Part shown: in pieces, positions 8,995 through 20,058 of the stretch
Layout: the number at the start of each line of letters is the position of its first letter
How positions within the stretch are numbered: position 1 is the first letter of the stretch
Assembly (NCBI GenBank): GCA_029378245.1
Contig: JARKIF010000002.1
Coordinates: 2,046,001-2,110,000 of the forward strand
Direction of reading: 5' to 3'
From: Roridomyces roridus
Lineage: Eukaryota > Basidiomycota > Agaricomycetes > Agaricales > Mycenaceae
DNA length: 64,000 nt
The notes under the pieces: model-generated
What the model was told of the DNA's origin: nothing
Seen by the model: only the letters and a program-made list of their open reading frames with translations
Databases searched by the model: none
Program-made: the position numbers and the translations under genes

Positions 8995-9492
8995 CTACAA
9001 AATGAACATGGGGGGCAACGGTTCTTCAACGCGCCGCTGGCGCCTATCCGGGAACTGCCATCGCCGGAGAGCTGGATCAAATCGTGAATACGGCGGAGGG
9101 GCATCCTCGTCGCTGTCTGTCATCCTCCTAGTCCGTGCGACCCTCCGAGACGGTCCGTTACTCTGGTCTCGTGTGGCCCTGGTGCTTGTTCAGTTCACCG
9201 GTCGCAAGAACCCAAGAAAATCTCTCACCGGTGCGAATCTCGGGGACACGGAAGCGATGGCCGAGGGTACAAGACCTGCAGAAGATTTGTCCGCCAGTTC
9301 TCTTCCTCTCTGCTACTCCGAGGCACCAGACTTGCCTGAGACTTGTCATTCAATGCTGTTGCTCTGCTGTTCTCGAAACATGCTGCTCACCTCGAGTGCC
9401 TCGGTCAACACCACATCATCCAGATATCCGGGAGGCTGGTCCTGGCTTTTCTTCTTCGCAGGCAGTCTCTGCTTGAGAAACTGGAAGAGCAT
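8995..9492 (-). CDS. Small unknown protein, three exons
   Basis: Three exons form one continuous frame ending at TAG 8995-8997. The first encodes MLFQFLKQRLPAKKKSQDQP and LDDVVLTEALE. A 55-bp GTGAGC...CAG intron follows. The second exon encodes ASLVPRSSREEENWRTNLLQ. A 50-bp intron with a CTGAAC branch-like site follows. The third ends DSDEDAPPPYSRFDPALRRW, QFPDRRQRRVEEP and LPPMFIL. The protein is about 130 residues, charged, with no signal peptide or membrane segment. I recognise no family. Its start could lie further upstream, between this point and the RING gene stop at 9616. The opposite strand carries a longer open frame (9002-9748), which I regard as a shadow because the minus-strand splice signals and phases fit so well. 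Confidence 0.6.
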
Positions 9493-9615
9493 CAGGAAAG
9501 CTGCATGGAGAGACAGGAGGAGCGGATTCCAGCTCGATGGCAGGACCCTGTCTCGAAAAATGCTAGTAATATATTTCGTGGTCTGTGGTACAAGTACAAT
9601 ATGTTTAACACTTCT

Positions 9616-11609
9616 CTATTTCCCTTTACTCGGTGCTGGAAGCTCCACCGCTCGTTGGCACACAGGGCACCTCCCGGAGACGTCGCAAAGCCAGGGATCG
9701 AGACACGTTTTCTGGGAACCAGAATCAGCAGGGAAAGGCGAAACTTGAATGGACTGACATGGAAAACATGTCCACACGCCAGGAGACGCAAAGGCTGAGC
9801 TCCCTCCCCAGCGTCTTCAAGTTTCAGCACACCCTCACCAACTTGGGCAGGAACCTCCTCGATGACAAGCGTCGCCGAGGACGGTGCATCTCCCGTAGTC
9901 GAAGGAACCAGGCTGCTCTCGGGTTCCGCTATTCGTTTGGGTTCTTCAAAGTCCATCAAGCAGATAGCACAAGCAGCACGATTGCCTTCGAGCATCACGA
10001 ACGGATAGCCTGTTCAAAGTCTGATCAGTTTCGTCCAGGCTGAATCTATCCACATACCGCTGTACTCCCAATGGTCCTCCCAGGTCTGAGGCTTGCCCAT
10101 GTCCTTAGGTGTCCGTTCAGGCACATCGCTCGCGGCATCCTTGTTGCTCCGTCGACGAATGAATTTAAAGCGTCGTTTCGGTTTCGCGGCGGGAGGTGGT
10201 TTGGGAGGATACGAATATACAGCTTCAGGAATCTTGATGCTTCCTGGAGGAGCGTCGGGCGGTGGCGGGATATACATGACAAGCGGGATCCGGTCTACAA
10301 CCGATGGGCTTAGCTTGCCTATGTCAGGCCTTGGAGCACATAAGTTTTCAAGTGGGTCTTAGGGAGGAGGAAACTTGCCTTATCATGGTAGGATTCTGCA
10401 ATGGATGACGACCGAGACACATGAGGAAGATGTTCCAAATGAGCTGGAACGAACATTAACAACAACCGGCATGCTCTGAGATGAACTCACGAAAATTATA
10501 GGTGCAATGAGGAACACCACAACGCCTAGTATGATCACTTCAAGTACCACCAGGTACATTATGCAGAGGATCCCGAAGGTAAGCCACCACAAGTGCGGAG
10601 ATGAGAAGCGACAGGTGTGGATGCTAGTGTATTGGAGTATGTGCGCTACAATGAATGTGAGTCTTGGTTTTCCTGCGATGCTGTCGACTCACCTGTCAGG
10701 AACCAGGAAAGAGTGAAGAGGGATGATAGAATAGAAAGTCTAGACAATTTTCAGCATCAAAGTCTACTTGAGAGCAGTCTGGGCGAACCGCGAATAGAGC
10801 ACGCTATGCTGTAAGGGTGGCTGCTGCCCCTCGGCTGTACCAGAAGTCGAACTAGTTCCTATCGGAGGCGGATGTGCCAGTGTGGCAGAATTGGGCGCGG
10901 CGTTGCGGGACGGACGCTCATTTGCGTTCTCCGCGTCGGGGGCAGACGACAGCGCCTTTCTGTCACGTAGCCAGCCCCAGTACGTCAGGCTCGAAGAGAA
11001 AACAATCCGGACGACGTAGATGCAAGCCCATGTCCCTAGAGGCCTGTCGCACGCTACCCACTCGCTCCTGCCCAGCACTAGATGCACCAGTTAAGGTAAC
11101 TAGTCGGTGATATGATAAATTAACGCACTGGTTGTACTCTCCGTGTGTGCGGCAATGGCAAGCATTGTGATGATAACGACAACCTGCACGAAGCCCCAAG
11201 CCATATTGTACCACAGCGACACCAGCAGCTTTCGAGCACGAGAAGCTCCACGGCCGTAGCCGAAGAAAGTCATTAGACGAGAGTATATAGACGTGTTATG
11301 CCGCGGCAATGGAGGGGGCGGGGCGGGCGGTGTGGGTGGTGTCGGATTGGGTATTAGAAGTGGCGGTATGTCGATTGAGTGCTCCGAGTCTTCAGGAATG
11401 CGTGCACGATCCAACACGAGCCCTGCACTGTTCCGACTGCGTGCCAGCGTCGGAGGGGCTAACGCGTCAGACAGTAAATCTGCAGCATGTAGGTGGCTCT
11501 CCGAGTTTCTGAGATGGACTGGATCTGGCGATCGTATAGTCGATGAAGAGGCAGGCACATCTCCTGCCGAGCGAGTCCTACGCAGTGCAGAATCGCGGGC
11601 TTCAGTCAT
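9616..11609 (-). CDS. Membrane-anchored RING-H2 E3 ubiquitin ligase
   Basis: This is probably an endomembrane ubiquitin ligase. A Ser-rich N-terminal tail (MTEARDSALRRTRSAGDVPA) is followed by hydrophobic segments: NMAWGFVQVVVIITMLAIAA, the TWACIYVVRIVFSSSLTYWG region, a helix reading LTFGILCIMYLVVLEVIILG and VVVFLIAPIIFV. A Pro/Lys-rich linker leads to the C-terminal RING: CAICLMDFEEP, CGHVFH, then KTCLDPWLCDVSGRCPVCQR. This is a C3H2C3 (RING-H2) order interrupted by a roughly 60-residue acidic insertion between the second Cys pair and the His pair. The stop is TAG 9616-9618. The in-frame ATG at 11777 would add 56 residues with an extra hydrophobic stretch; ATG 11609 is chosen by resemblance to related proteins, but both are possible. 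Confidence 0.8.
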
Positions 11610-11852
11610 GCTGTCCGAGTCGTGGAGAGGCTCGGTGATGTACAAGGAGACCAGCGGGTCTGTTGAGCCCAAGGACGTGGCAGGGGACAAGAGCGCCGAG
11701 CAGTGCAATAGCAGGAGGATGTAATGCGTCAACTGATGTAATCCTCCGAGACGCGTCTTTCTCGGCAAACAGTTCATTGATGCTAAATTTCGTGCCCTGG
11801 TACTTAATACAGTAAAAAGCCACTAGAAATACAGTTTACTGCGCAGGAATCC

Positions 11853-13991
11853 TCAACGGCCAGTCAGATCTCGCCAGAGAGGAGTGAGTGCCTGAGCCAC
11901 TGTGTTAGCAGCTAGACGAGCGTCAATGATTGTTCAGGCACAAGGAAAGATAGGCACACACCGACTTCCATACAGCCTCGTTCCGCCTCATCTGCAATGT
12001 TCTTCAACAGCCCGCGTGATCTCCATCGATCCGGGTGGAAACGGCGATGGCTCTTCTCCACGAAGGAGACAAAGTCTGTCAACGTGGATGAGAAGAAGGC
12101 TCAGCGATTGCATCGTGTCCTACCTTGAGATCGCATGTGCGGTTTAATGGCATTGAAGAATCCCTCCACAGCGGCCCAGTCGATATCTTCGACTGTGAAT
12201 GAAACAGGGGAATGCAGCACAGGCCACGGAACCTGCCTGCCATCAGAACCTTGAGCCAATTCCAAGAGTAGGACTTACCACATCGAAAGTGACCGGTTCA
12301 TCTTGTGTAAATTTCGTCGCGTCGAATAGATCGCTCAGCGTCTTGTACCGTTCCAGAGCTCGTTGTGTAGTCCATGGACCGTACGCCCAACGTTCGTTGC
12401 GCTGCTGTTTCTCCCTCTGACGCCGAGCCTTTGCCTCCGCATCTCGTGCCCGCTCTTGCTCCTTCTCGCGAGTCTCCTGTCGCTCCCTTTCCGCTCTAGC
12501 TCTCCGTTCTTCATCTGCTTTGCGAGCTTCTGCAGTACGACGCTCGGCCGCTTTAGCTCGTTGCTCTTCTTGCTCCTCTCTTTCACGTTCTTGCCGCCGC
12601 TTTGCAGCCTGCTCCCACAGCGGTCGATCGGCTTCCAGTTCCGCCAGTTTCCGACGCGATTCGGCGATAAATGCGAGCCTCTCCGCTTCTTCATCCACAG
12701 CCTCCGCCTCTTCATCGCTGTCAGAATCCGAGTCTTGATTGGAAGGTACATTGCCTCGAGGAGCCAGGTCAGTATGAGGATCCATTAATCCACAGTGAAT
12801 ACTTACCATTAACGGGGGCGGAGCCATCCGGCACTTCAGAGTATATTTCCTGGAGAAAGCTGTGGAACCTTTGCTGTTTCCTTTGGTCCAATTTACGCTC
12901 TCGCCGCTCACGCTTTTGCTTTTCGCGTCCCAAGCGCCGAGCATCTAGATCCCGTTTAGCAGCACCTGGCGAGAAAAGTCGACTGCGTTTCGCTGCATTG
13001 GTAGGCGAGTAATTCACGGTATTGCGCCCATTGTCCTCCGCATAGTAGTCGGTGTCATCTTGCGTGCGCAGAGAATCGAAAAGCGAAGAGACTGAATGCG
13101 TGTTATTTTCCCAAAAGTGGACTCTGTAAGCAGACACACCTTTGCGTTTGCCTGCGCTGTCCGGCAGGTCCTCGCCCGTGGGTGATAATTCTGGACTTGC
13201 GGCTGAGAAATCAAAAAGCGGGGTGTCCTTGGATGCGAGTTTTTCCAAACGACGAGCGCCCTTTTCTCTACGTTCCCTCCTATTCTTCTCCATCTCTTCG
13301 CGAAATTTCTTGGAGCGCTCTCCCCGCTTGAGGTCTGCCGCAGCATCGTCATCGACTATCATTTCGGCGACTTCTTCCTCCTCGTCGACGGATACGGCTT
13401 TTTTACTTGGTGGCATCTCGGGGCATGGTTCAGCAGAGGACATGCGGTGCTTGCCCAAGGGTTGCTTTGGTACTCTAGGTATCGACTCGGCCTTGGTTAT
13501 GGCCGTCAGTTGAGGAGGTGCGCGGACGAGACAGTCGTAGGCGGGGTCGAGGCAATAGATGCTGAATTGGTCTTGGGAACACTCGACTTGTTGGCTTGAA
13601 CGCGTCAGATGAGCGCGTCGACTGCTGGGAGAGTAGGGCTTACCCGCATATCTCAATGACGCGAGGCCATTGGCCCTCGTCGACGACGCCCTCTTCAAGA
13701 CGCGCCTTGGGAACAAAACGCCAGGTGGACGCTTCTCCACCACATGTGGTCTCTGTGCAGAGTTAGACGAGTTTGAGTGCCCGCATGACATGGTCGCGCA
13801 CCGATAACGACGCGTTTTGGCCTGTAGAGCTCCTCGTTGAGGCTGAGGCCGCGCAGATCCCAACCGTGGTCGCCTAACGCGGTGCGAGGATCGAAGCTGG
13901 CAAAGGAGAGCGTAGATGAGGGGCGACGCAAGAGACGTTGAGATTGCTGCTTGTCGAGCAGGCCAGGGACAGTGCCCGAGATGGAGAGCAT
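11853..13991 (-). CDS. NFKBIL1-like coiled-coil protein
   Basis: The C-terminal part is recognisable: a long Glu/Arg/Lys coiled coil (ADRPLWEQAAKRRQEREREE onward), then DIDWAAVEGFFNAIKPHMRS, FVSFVEKSHRRFHPDRWRSR and AANTVAQALTPLWRDL before the TGA at 11853-11855. The RFHPDRW segment and layout resemble fungal relatives of NF-kappa-B inhibitor-like protein 1, whose role in fungi is unclear. The N-terminal half (start ATG 13991, MLSISGTVPGLLDKQQSQRL) has acidic and basic stretches and an AKRSRLFSPGAAKRDLDARR region; I recognise no domain. All exons join in frame, with introns near 13515-13640 and 12740-12810, so one gene is called. Two genes fused by my model cannot be excluded. Confidence 0.6.
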
Positions 13992-14201
13992 CCTCGTCGC
14001 GAAATGGAAATGGAAATTGATTCAACAAGTTTGGCGATGACATCACCACAGCCACCACTTTATCGGTCTGACTCTTGGATACAACTTGACTCGTTCAGCT
14101 CGACAGTATAAAGGCCACCATGGCTACTCTTCTTACTTTCCAGGTTCACCCCACGCGCCCTTTATCCAGCACACTCGAGCTGACTCAGTTATCAGACCGA
14201 A

Positions 14202-16542
14202 ATGGACGAACACAGTCGCGAAATAGCTAAACAACGCGTTATTATCCAGGCAGCAGCAGACAAGGAGAAGGATAACAAGAAATCAGCCAAGGGCAAGTCG
14301 AAGGATGAGACTGCGCCCGAACCCCTGTCCCCAGTCGCCGACTCAGCCAGTGCCACCGGGGCGCTTGAAATGGAAGAGAAATTCATTGTGCCACATCCTC
14401 CTTTGCCTTGTGCTGCTATTTCTGAACGTATTTATCCAGAAGGCATTATTATCCAGGACCCCGAGCGACCACGATGTCGCCCGAGACCTGATTGCGTCGC
14501 TCATAACTCAACACCACGGCGAATATGTGTTCCGAATAGGACTACAACCACCGCACTCCAAGTTATTTGCTGGGGAGCTTACAGATGACGCTGACGGCTG
14601 GTCCGGGGTCTCTCGTTCTGACGGCGAATTGGACGCGATCCACCAGGGTATCACGGCCATTGTGGAGGAGATTGGCGGCAAGGTACGGACGCGTGCGATA
14701 CATCCGTTCTTCAAACCCTCAAAGACTCTACAAGACCTCTCTTCTCTTTGAAACACGAACCGGGCATCCGCGATTATCCCTGCTACTGCGACTCCCTCCT
14801 CCAAACGTCTCCCTTACTCCCGAGGTGCGGTGCGCTGTCGTGGGCAACGTCGACAGTGGTAAATCCACCACCCTCGGTGTTTTGACTCGAGGTGCTCTGG
14901 ACGATGGTCGTGGTCGTGCTCGGGTAGGACTTTTCCGGCATAAGCACGAGATTGAAACTGGGCGTACCTCGAGTGTTGGAATGGAGATATTAGGATTCGG
15001 TGTCTCCGGCGCCCCGATCCTCCCAAACACTGCGAATTCTAACGACCCGGACGTTATCCGTCGGGAGAAACTGGGATGGGAGGAAATATCATTACAAGCG
15101 GCCAAGATAGTATCTTTCATTGGTGAGGTATCTTGCCTGCGTCAAGCCCCCAATTCTAACACGCTCCAGATCTCGCGGGACATGAAAAGTACCTCAAGAC
15201 CACACTCTTCGGGTTAACTTCTGGAGCGCCGAGCTGCGTCATCTTGATGGTCGGTGCCAACGCTGGTCTGATAGGCATGTCCAAGGAACACTTGGCTATT
15301 GCATTGGCCCTCAGCGTGCCGGTCGTCGTCTGCATCACCAAGGTATATATTGATCCCATACCATTCTCGACCAGGATTGACCTTGCCTCTTAGATTGACA
15401 TGACCCCGCCCAACGTATTAGCAGAGACGATAAAGCAAGTAGTCAAGATTCTCAAGAGCCCTGGTTGCCGAAAGGCTCCCGTGTTTGTCAAGGATGTCGA
15501 AACTGCAGTTGAAATATCAACGACGTTTGGCAAAGATAGGCTCTGCCCAATCTTTCAAATATCCAATCTGACGGGGGAGGGTCTGGACTTTGTGCGTGCC
15601 AAACATTCAGTTTGATTCGGTCTGACTCCGCAGCAGGTACGCACGTTCCTGAATCTGTTACCCTCGAGCGAGGGGGATCACGAAAAGTTTGCTGTCAACC
15701 AGCCGTTAGAGGTACATCAATTCTAGTCCTTTCCCCAAGGTGTTGATTGAATGCCATCTAGTTTTCAATAACGGAGACCTGGAGTGTGCCCTATGTGGGG
15801 ACCGTCGTCAATGGGATCGTCAACAACGGGATCATAAACACTGGGGACGCCGTGCTTATGGGACCTGATGCCAATGGGAACTTTTTGAGCAGCGTTGTGA
15901 AGAGCATGCAAAGGAAACGGTTGGGACTCTGCCTACCCAAGCGTTTCCCAACTCACCATTTTTAGAGCCAACGTGAATACGGCGGAAGCGGGCCAGTGTG
16001 TTTCATTAGCCCTTAAACGTGTCCGCCGAGCTGCAGTTCGGAAAGGCATGGTGGTGGTCCACAAGACTGAAACTCCGCCGAAAGGTAACCGTTCTAAACG
16101 CTACTAGTTGCCGCGCTGACTTATTCAAGCTGTCCGACAATTTGAAGGTCAAGTTTTGATACTTTAGTGAGTCGGGTCCGTCCGCAGATATTACAGCCTG
16201 ACCCTCTCCGCAGTCACAACACCACGCTGCAGAAGAACTACCAGGTCTGCTGTTCACTTTTTGTCTTATTTTTAGTGGAAACTAAAAGTAAACAGGCTAT
16301 GCTTCACTGTGGCGTGCGGTATTTTTTCCCTCCAAGAGACGTGTCGGCTGATTGGCACCAAATAGGCTGTCCGTCAAACGGTCAGAATCGTCGGAATGGA
16401 CGCAGTGTGCTTGAGAACAGGCGACCGAGCGACCGTTCAATTCGAGTTTATATCCCACCCGGAATTCATCAAGGAGGGGATGAAGCTCTTGTTCCGTGAG
16501 GGAAAAACGAAGGGCCTTGGCGTTATAACGCGTCTGTTATGA
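14202..16542 (+). CDS. GTPBP1/GTPBP2-family translational GTPase
   Basis: This is a cytosolic EF-Tu-like GTPase of the GP-1 group, which in animals helps rescue stalled ribosomes. The N-terminal region (ATG 14202) is low-complexity, followed by an [18 protein letters not shown] segment typical of the family. The G domain shows G1 [20 protein letters not shown], switch region [15 protein letters not shown]3 [20 protein letters not shown] (after the intron ending about 15170) and G4 VVVCITKID. Domain II follows ([20 protein letters not shown]), and the C-terminal barrel has [16 protein letters not shown] and [16 protein letters not shown] before TGA 16540-16542. It has many short introns. The gene is divergent from the coiled-coil gene with 210 bp between start codons. 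The intron around 14680-14760 is the least certain. Confidence 0.85.
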
Positions 16543-16786
16543 TATTGTGTACCGTGATCGTGTATGTACAAACAATCTGTACTTCTCTTACCGTGGGTGT
16601 TGGGCAGTGCGGGCCAACAACGGGCCAGCCCTCGGCGGCGTGGAGTAAACTTAGGCTTCCCACCGGGTGACAATCAACAGAAAGCTCGTGGCAACCAGAA
16701 GCCACGAGAACTCTCGGGAACTGAATCTCCGCGGGGAAGGAGCGCGGCGGACGGAAGTGTTTATTATTTTTGGCGCTCTCGGCGTC

Positions 16787-19700
16787 ATGTCTTCCAGCTC
16801 TGGCTCCCAGCTGCCTTGTAAGCCAGCCATCCCTCCTCGTCCCCGTCCGTCCTCACCTCAAGCAGTTGCGCGAGGCGCCATGTATCACAGGCCCAGTTGG
16901 GCTGCCAGTGACGCTGTAAACTACTCCGATTCACCGTATCCTGGCACGACTTCCTCGCCGTCCTTGCAGGCGAGAGTGCGTGTCCTTCGCTGTTTCTCTG
17001 AACCTGGTCATGATACTTCTCAGTACTCTCTTGGCCCCGATCCCGCGCAGTGGGGTGTTTCTCTGGAGGACGAAGACCCAGACGATGAGCTTCATCGGCC
17101 TGACCCGGAAAAATCGGAAAAATTCACTGGCATCGAGCGGAGCGGGCATCCCATGTCGATGCGTGGACTAACTAACCTTGGTTGTCTCTTAATACTGCTG
17201 GCTGGCATATTCGCCCTCTTGTGCGCGCACACACATTCTGTCACCCATCTGCAGCACTCAATCTTCGCAGCATCGGCTATCCGGTCATAAGCGCTCTCAA
17301 CGGTTCATTGGGTATAAATCCCTCTTTTAACATCGGGGGCACAGGCGCGAACTGTGAGTGGCCAATGTCCATCCAGTACGACTGCTGATGCTTTCGTAGC
17401 CACCGGACAAGTATATTTCTCGCCAGGGCTGCTCGACGTCCTTTTCACTATTCCTAGGTCCCAGGAATACCCGGTAACTGGGGACTCATTGATACGGAAA
17501 CACCACTGGAGTCGTATACGATGGCGAGTTGGGAGGGGAACGGTGACATGCAACTCGTGCGTCTCGGCTGATTCTACTCGGGGTAAAAACGTGACCGTCT
17601 CCAGGTTTTCTCTGACGAATTCAATACCGACGGTCGCTCCTTCTACCCAGGGGACGACCCTTTTTGGTGAGTGAACTGTCTCTCCTTTGACCTACGCCGA
17701 CTTTTGCCCTCCGTTGAACGAGTTTGCAGGGAATCAGTCGACCTCCACTACTGGGTATGTGGTTTATTACATAATCATCGAATGATGGGATCAATGATAC
17801 CATCTGATCCCCATCACTATATTACTAATTTCCCTTAAGGAAACCAATAATCTGGAAGTCAGTCACACTTGTTCCGTGTCGCCTGTCTGTTTATCAGCAC
17901 TTTAGTGGTACGACCCTGAAGCTGTCACGACCAAAGGGGGTTCCCTCGTCATCACCCTCTCTGAAAAACCGACACATAATCTCAACTTTGAGGGCGGTGA
18001 GTACTGTTTGTAAGTCTCCTGCATGGTGTTTTATCTGTCGCTTTAGGATTGCTATCTACGTGGTAAACCCAGATTCTTTGGCTCTGTGAATGTCTTTTCA
18101 CACTTTTTTCAGGAATAAATTTTGCTTTACGGGCGGGTACATTGAAACGAGGGTGATTCTCCCCGGGGCCAATAACGTGATGGGTTTTTGGCCGGCCGGT
18201 GTGTTCTCCATTCAAAAATCAACTCGAGCTCACGTCTTCCAGTCTGGACAATGGGTAATTTGGGCCGAGCCGGTTATGGGGCCTCGCTCGACGGGCTTTG
18301 GCCTTATACGTACGCTTCGTGGAACCCCTCGTATCTTCTACTGATTTACTCATCCAGATACGATTCGTGTGATGTAGGAACTGTGCAGAACCAGACGGTG
18401 AATGGACTTCCCGAAGCAGCCACTGTACACGGTGACACTGGGCACCACGGAGAGTTATCATGGCTCCCAGGACAGCGTCTTTCAAGATGCACTTGTCCGG
18501 GAGAAAGCCATCCTGGCCCGATGCACAGCGACGGCACTTTTGTTGGCCGATCGGCACCGGAGATTGATGTGTCAGTTGCGACTCATATTTTCGTTCGCGG
18601 ATCTCAACGTAACTCTAGATTTGAGGCCCAGATTAACAAGAATCGTGTCTCGCAAGTCTCTCAAAGCGCCCAATGGGCTCCCTTTGACGCGGTACTGTCT
18701 GCCCTGCAACCCTCTGTCGAGGCTTATATCCTCTTAGGCCTACGAATGGTTTAACACCACTGATAACTTGCAAATACCCAATCCGTCGATCTCGGCGCTG
18801 AATACCTTCAAAGGATCTATCACCCAGGAAGCTACTTCAGTGGTCTCATCCACGGACCCCACTGCCTACGAACTCAACGGGAATCAGTTTTCGATTTACG
18901 GCTTCGAATATAAACCTGGATTTGACGATGCGGTTGGTGTCCCGGTCATTTTCTGGTGTGTGGCTGAATACTTTGACTTAGTATATCACCTGGATATCCA
19001 ACAATGTCGTCTCGTGGACTATTCGATCGGGCGGACTGGCCGCGAATCCCCTCACTAACATATCTGCGCGACCCATCCCGCAAGGTGTGTATTCTATTCC
19101 TGCTGATTGGGCTCGGATGCAAGGAGAGCGATAGCGATAGCCGTAGAGTGACTCTACGTGTAGTCGCTCCGACGGCTCGGTGGCAGTGGGGCTGAAAGAT
19201 GTCCGGAGGGAGGGGAAAGGGGCTTGAATGGATGATGGCGCATCAATTTGGTCACCCTCGGCACTCTTGTTCTTCTGCTTCACGGCTCCGGGTCCGCCAA
19301 CCTTGGCAATGTTCTCCGTCTTCACTTTCTTGAACATTCCTTGTTGATCTCCAGCTGATCCTTTCCAGAACCAATGTACATTATCGCGAACCTCGGCATG
19401 AGCTTCAACTTCGGTAACGTCGAACTCAACCAGCTCACGTTCCCATCCTCAATGCACGTGGACTATATCCGAGTCTACCAGCCAAAAAACGCCATCAACA
19501 TCGGGTGCAATCCGCCAGATTTCCCGACGCAGGCCTACATCAATCAGTATGTTTTCAGTCTCTACTATATCTCCCCGTTAGCCGTTCCCTATCCCCCCGA
19601 AAGCCCTTTTTTTTCTGCAGCCTCCTGTCATGCGACCGCCGTCAAAAATCTAAGGGAGGGTGTAGGTGCAGTTGTCCAAGAGACGAAGTCGCAACTTCGG

Positions 19701-19897
19701 TGGCCACACCTGCATCTCGGGAAACTCATTTCGGAGGGACAAGGGATTTTTCGGCTAACAGGGAGATATAGTCTGCATCTAGCATTTCTCATGGTTTATC
19801 CAGGTACATTGACGCATATACCAACCCCAACTTCACAAGCTGGAGCGACGATTTCGGACAAAGTTGGCCACGAAACAGTTTTCTAGGGCAATGCTAG
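16787..19897 (+). CDS. KRE6/SKN1-type GH16 protein for beta-1,6-glucan assembly
   Basis: This is a type II membrane protein of the secretory pathway needed for cell-wall beta-1,6-glucan in yeast relatives. The Ser/Pro-rich cytosolic tail ends before the single membrane segment GLTNLGCLLILLAGIFALLC. The lumenal GH16 fold includes WENGDMQLV, the LVFSDEFNTDGRSFYPGDDP stretch, CFTGGYIETRVILPGANNVM, GNLGRAGYGASLDGLWPYTY and the catalytic-type EIDVFEAQINK, where the Val codon is split by an intron. The end reads YIRVYQPKNAINIGCNPPDF and then SFLGQC before TAG 19895-19897. Most introns are about 50 bp, but the last two are 284 bp (19085-19368) and 257 bp (19547-19803). The start ATG 16787 is the first that fits the family; an in-frame ATG at 16667 is probably in the leader. 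Confidence 0.9.
19085..19368 (+). other. Oversized intron of the KRE6-type gene with an antisense frame
   Basis: The flanking codons join exactly (PIPQ|EPMYIIANLG) with GTGTGT donor and TTTCCAG acceptor. The 284 bp is five times the local intron norm. On the opposite strand it contains a frame opening MFKKVKTENIAKVGGPGAVK that stays open across the intron and into the upstream exon. It also holds a small hairpin (GTAGAGTGACTCTAC). No known gene is recognised. Confidence 0.6.
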
Positions 19898-20058
19898 CAT
19901 ATAATGTACTATTTAGTAGAGGGATTTTGGACACCTTGTATACCAATTCGTGCCTTTCCGGGCTTCCTAATATTCCAGATCACAACTTGAACGGGAATCT
20001 AACGAAGAACACTCTGAACTGGGTGATTTCCATATCGGGAACTGCAGTACGACATCAC

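Noticed and set aside
9002..9748. 248-codon open frame on the plus strand as a real gene
   Set aside because: It runs antisense through the RING gene end and through a minus-strand gene with two good introns; its own protein shows no family resemblance and no splice logic.
12363..12788. 141-codon plus-strand frame rich in Ser/Leu/Arg
   Set aside because: It is the complement of the Glu/Arg coiled-coil coding region and has low-complexity composition typical of a shadow frame.
13992..14058. Upstream ATG at 14058 for the NFKBIL1-like gene
   Set aside because: It is in a different phase from the MLSISG frame, which gives a more plausible first exon that splices onward.
16667..16786. N-terminal extension of the KRE6-type gene from ATG 16667
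   Set aside because: The extra 40 residues are unlike the Ser-rich start expected, and the ATG at 16787 has a better fit; probably leader sequence.
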